From Emiliania huxleyi CCMP1516 (taxonomy: Eukaryota > Haptophyta > Isochrysidales > Noelaerhabdaceae): 64,000 nt of DNA. Below, one piece after another: positions 63,928 to 64,000 of this stretch (position 1 is the stretch's first letter; each line of letters opens with the position of its first letter). The notes beneath the pieces were generated by a model that ran no database searches, was not told the DNA's origin, and saw only the letters and a list, made by a program, of their open reading frames with translations. The stretch covers positions 112,921 to 176,920 of the forward strand of contig NW_005195017.1 in NCBI RefSeq assembly GCF_000372725.1. Direction: 5' to 3'. Made by a program: the position numbers and the translations under genes.

Positions 63928-64000
63928 GCCAGTTCGAATCCCAGTCCGACGGTCGAAAAAATGAATTCCTCTAAGCACTAAGGAGTCCACCCCGATCGAC

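Noticed and set aside
63932-63960. tRNA gene suggested by AGTTCGAATCC
   Set aside because: The T-stem does not pair well, no A-box or acceptor stem was found, and the upstream half is replaced by a palindrome.

Overview
The window is nuclear DNA of a GC-rich, intron-dense, single-celled eukaryote. It has split genes on both strands, presequence-like N-termini, TTAGGG-type (CCCTAA) repeats inside introns, many simple-sequence tracts and one 100-N scaffold gap. A microalga of the haptophyte type is the favoured guess. The splice-site usage (GT, GC and GA donors, with acceptors almost always followed by G) is also reported for dinoflagellates, so I do not commit to a lineage.

Layout. 1844-2890(-) small conserved-looking protein of unknown function; 4592-6013(+) F-box/RCC1 protein; 6965-10606(-) NCS2-type nucleobase permease in 17 exons; 12258-13286(-) mitochondrial [2Fe-2S] ferredoxin; 15049-15966(-) retroelement-like ORF; 16449-17104(+) L7/L12-like protein; 17898-20933(+) Sel1-repeat/ChaN-like protein; 21401-21758(-) SF3B5; 22358 to about 24430(-) membrane-anchored GH19 chitinase-like protein; 25821-27354(-) GST; 29623-31710(-) intronless GT90/sulfotransferase fusion; 32654-34277(+) RING protein; 34579-34872(+) orphan ORF; 37917 to about 40550(-) FAN1 nuclease; 40637-42690 inverted repeat around the gap; 43728-44823(+) J-domain protein; 46852-48459(+) UBL/SAYSvFN protein; 48914-51047(-) YFH7-like kinase; 52367-53985(+) threonine dehydratase/serine racemase; 54632-56038(-) Cys-rich orphan; 56560-57786(+) SGNH-like protein; 57885-59774 nested DNA-transposon remnants; 60310 to about 60550(-) RING exon; 60741-60980(+) possible tail-anchored protein; 60913 to about 61800(+) SAM-domain protein; about 61860-62093(+) leucine-rich-repeat fragment; 62100-64000 tandem repeats and a long palindrome.

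The main observation is how introns are built. Again and again a coding exon is interrupted by a short tract bounded by two or three copies of the local exon sequence, 10-34 bp each. The tract may be a 10-11 bp tandem repeat, a TTAATTAA tract, telomeric CCCTAA, a ~37-nt double hairpin, or a ~180-bp 'introner'. Taking a GT/GC/GA donor in the first copy and AG|G in the last copy restores the original codons exactly. Hand-built models of the permease (17 exons, 447 aa), the Sel1/ChaN protein (11 exons, 599 aa), the YFH7-like kinase (6 exons, 251 aa), the GST (6 exons, 243 aa) and the threonine dehydratase (3 exons, 458 aa) all close in frame. I read this as a genome in which several unrelated repeat types have been turned into spliceosomal introns through long flanking duplications. 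Seven of these introns need a GA-AG boundary.

The genes do not form one pathway. They are a mix of housekeeping functions (SF3B5, ferredoxin, L12, FAN1, kinase, dehydratase) and surface or carbohydrate functions (GT90/sulfotransferase, GH19 chitinase, SGNH protein). A shared A/T-rich block resembling TTTAAATTCTTTT, often with CTGTGAGAGAG just upstream, lies 5' of at least seven genes and may be a core promoter. All models were made by eye, without transcripts or database searches.
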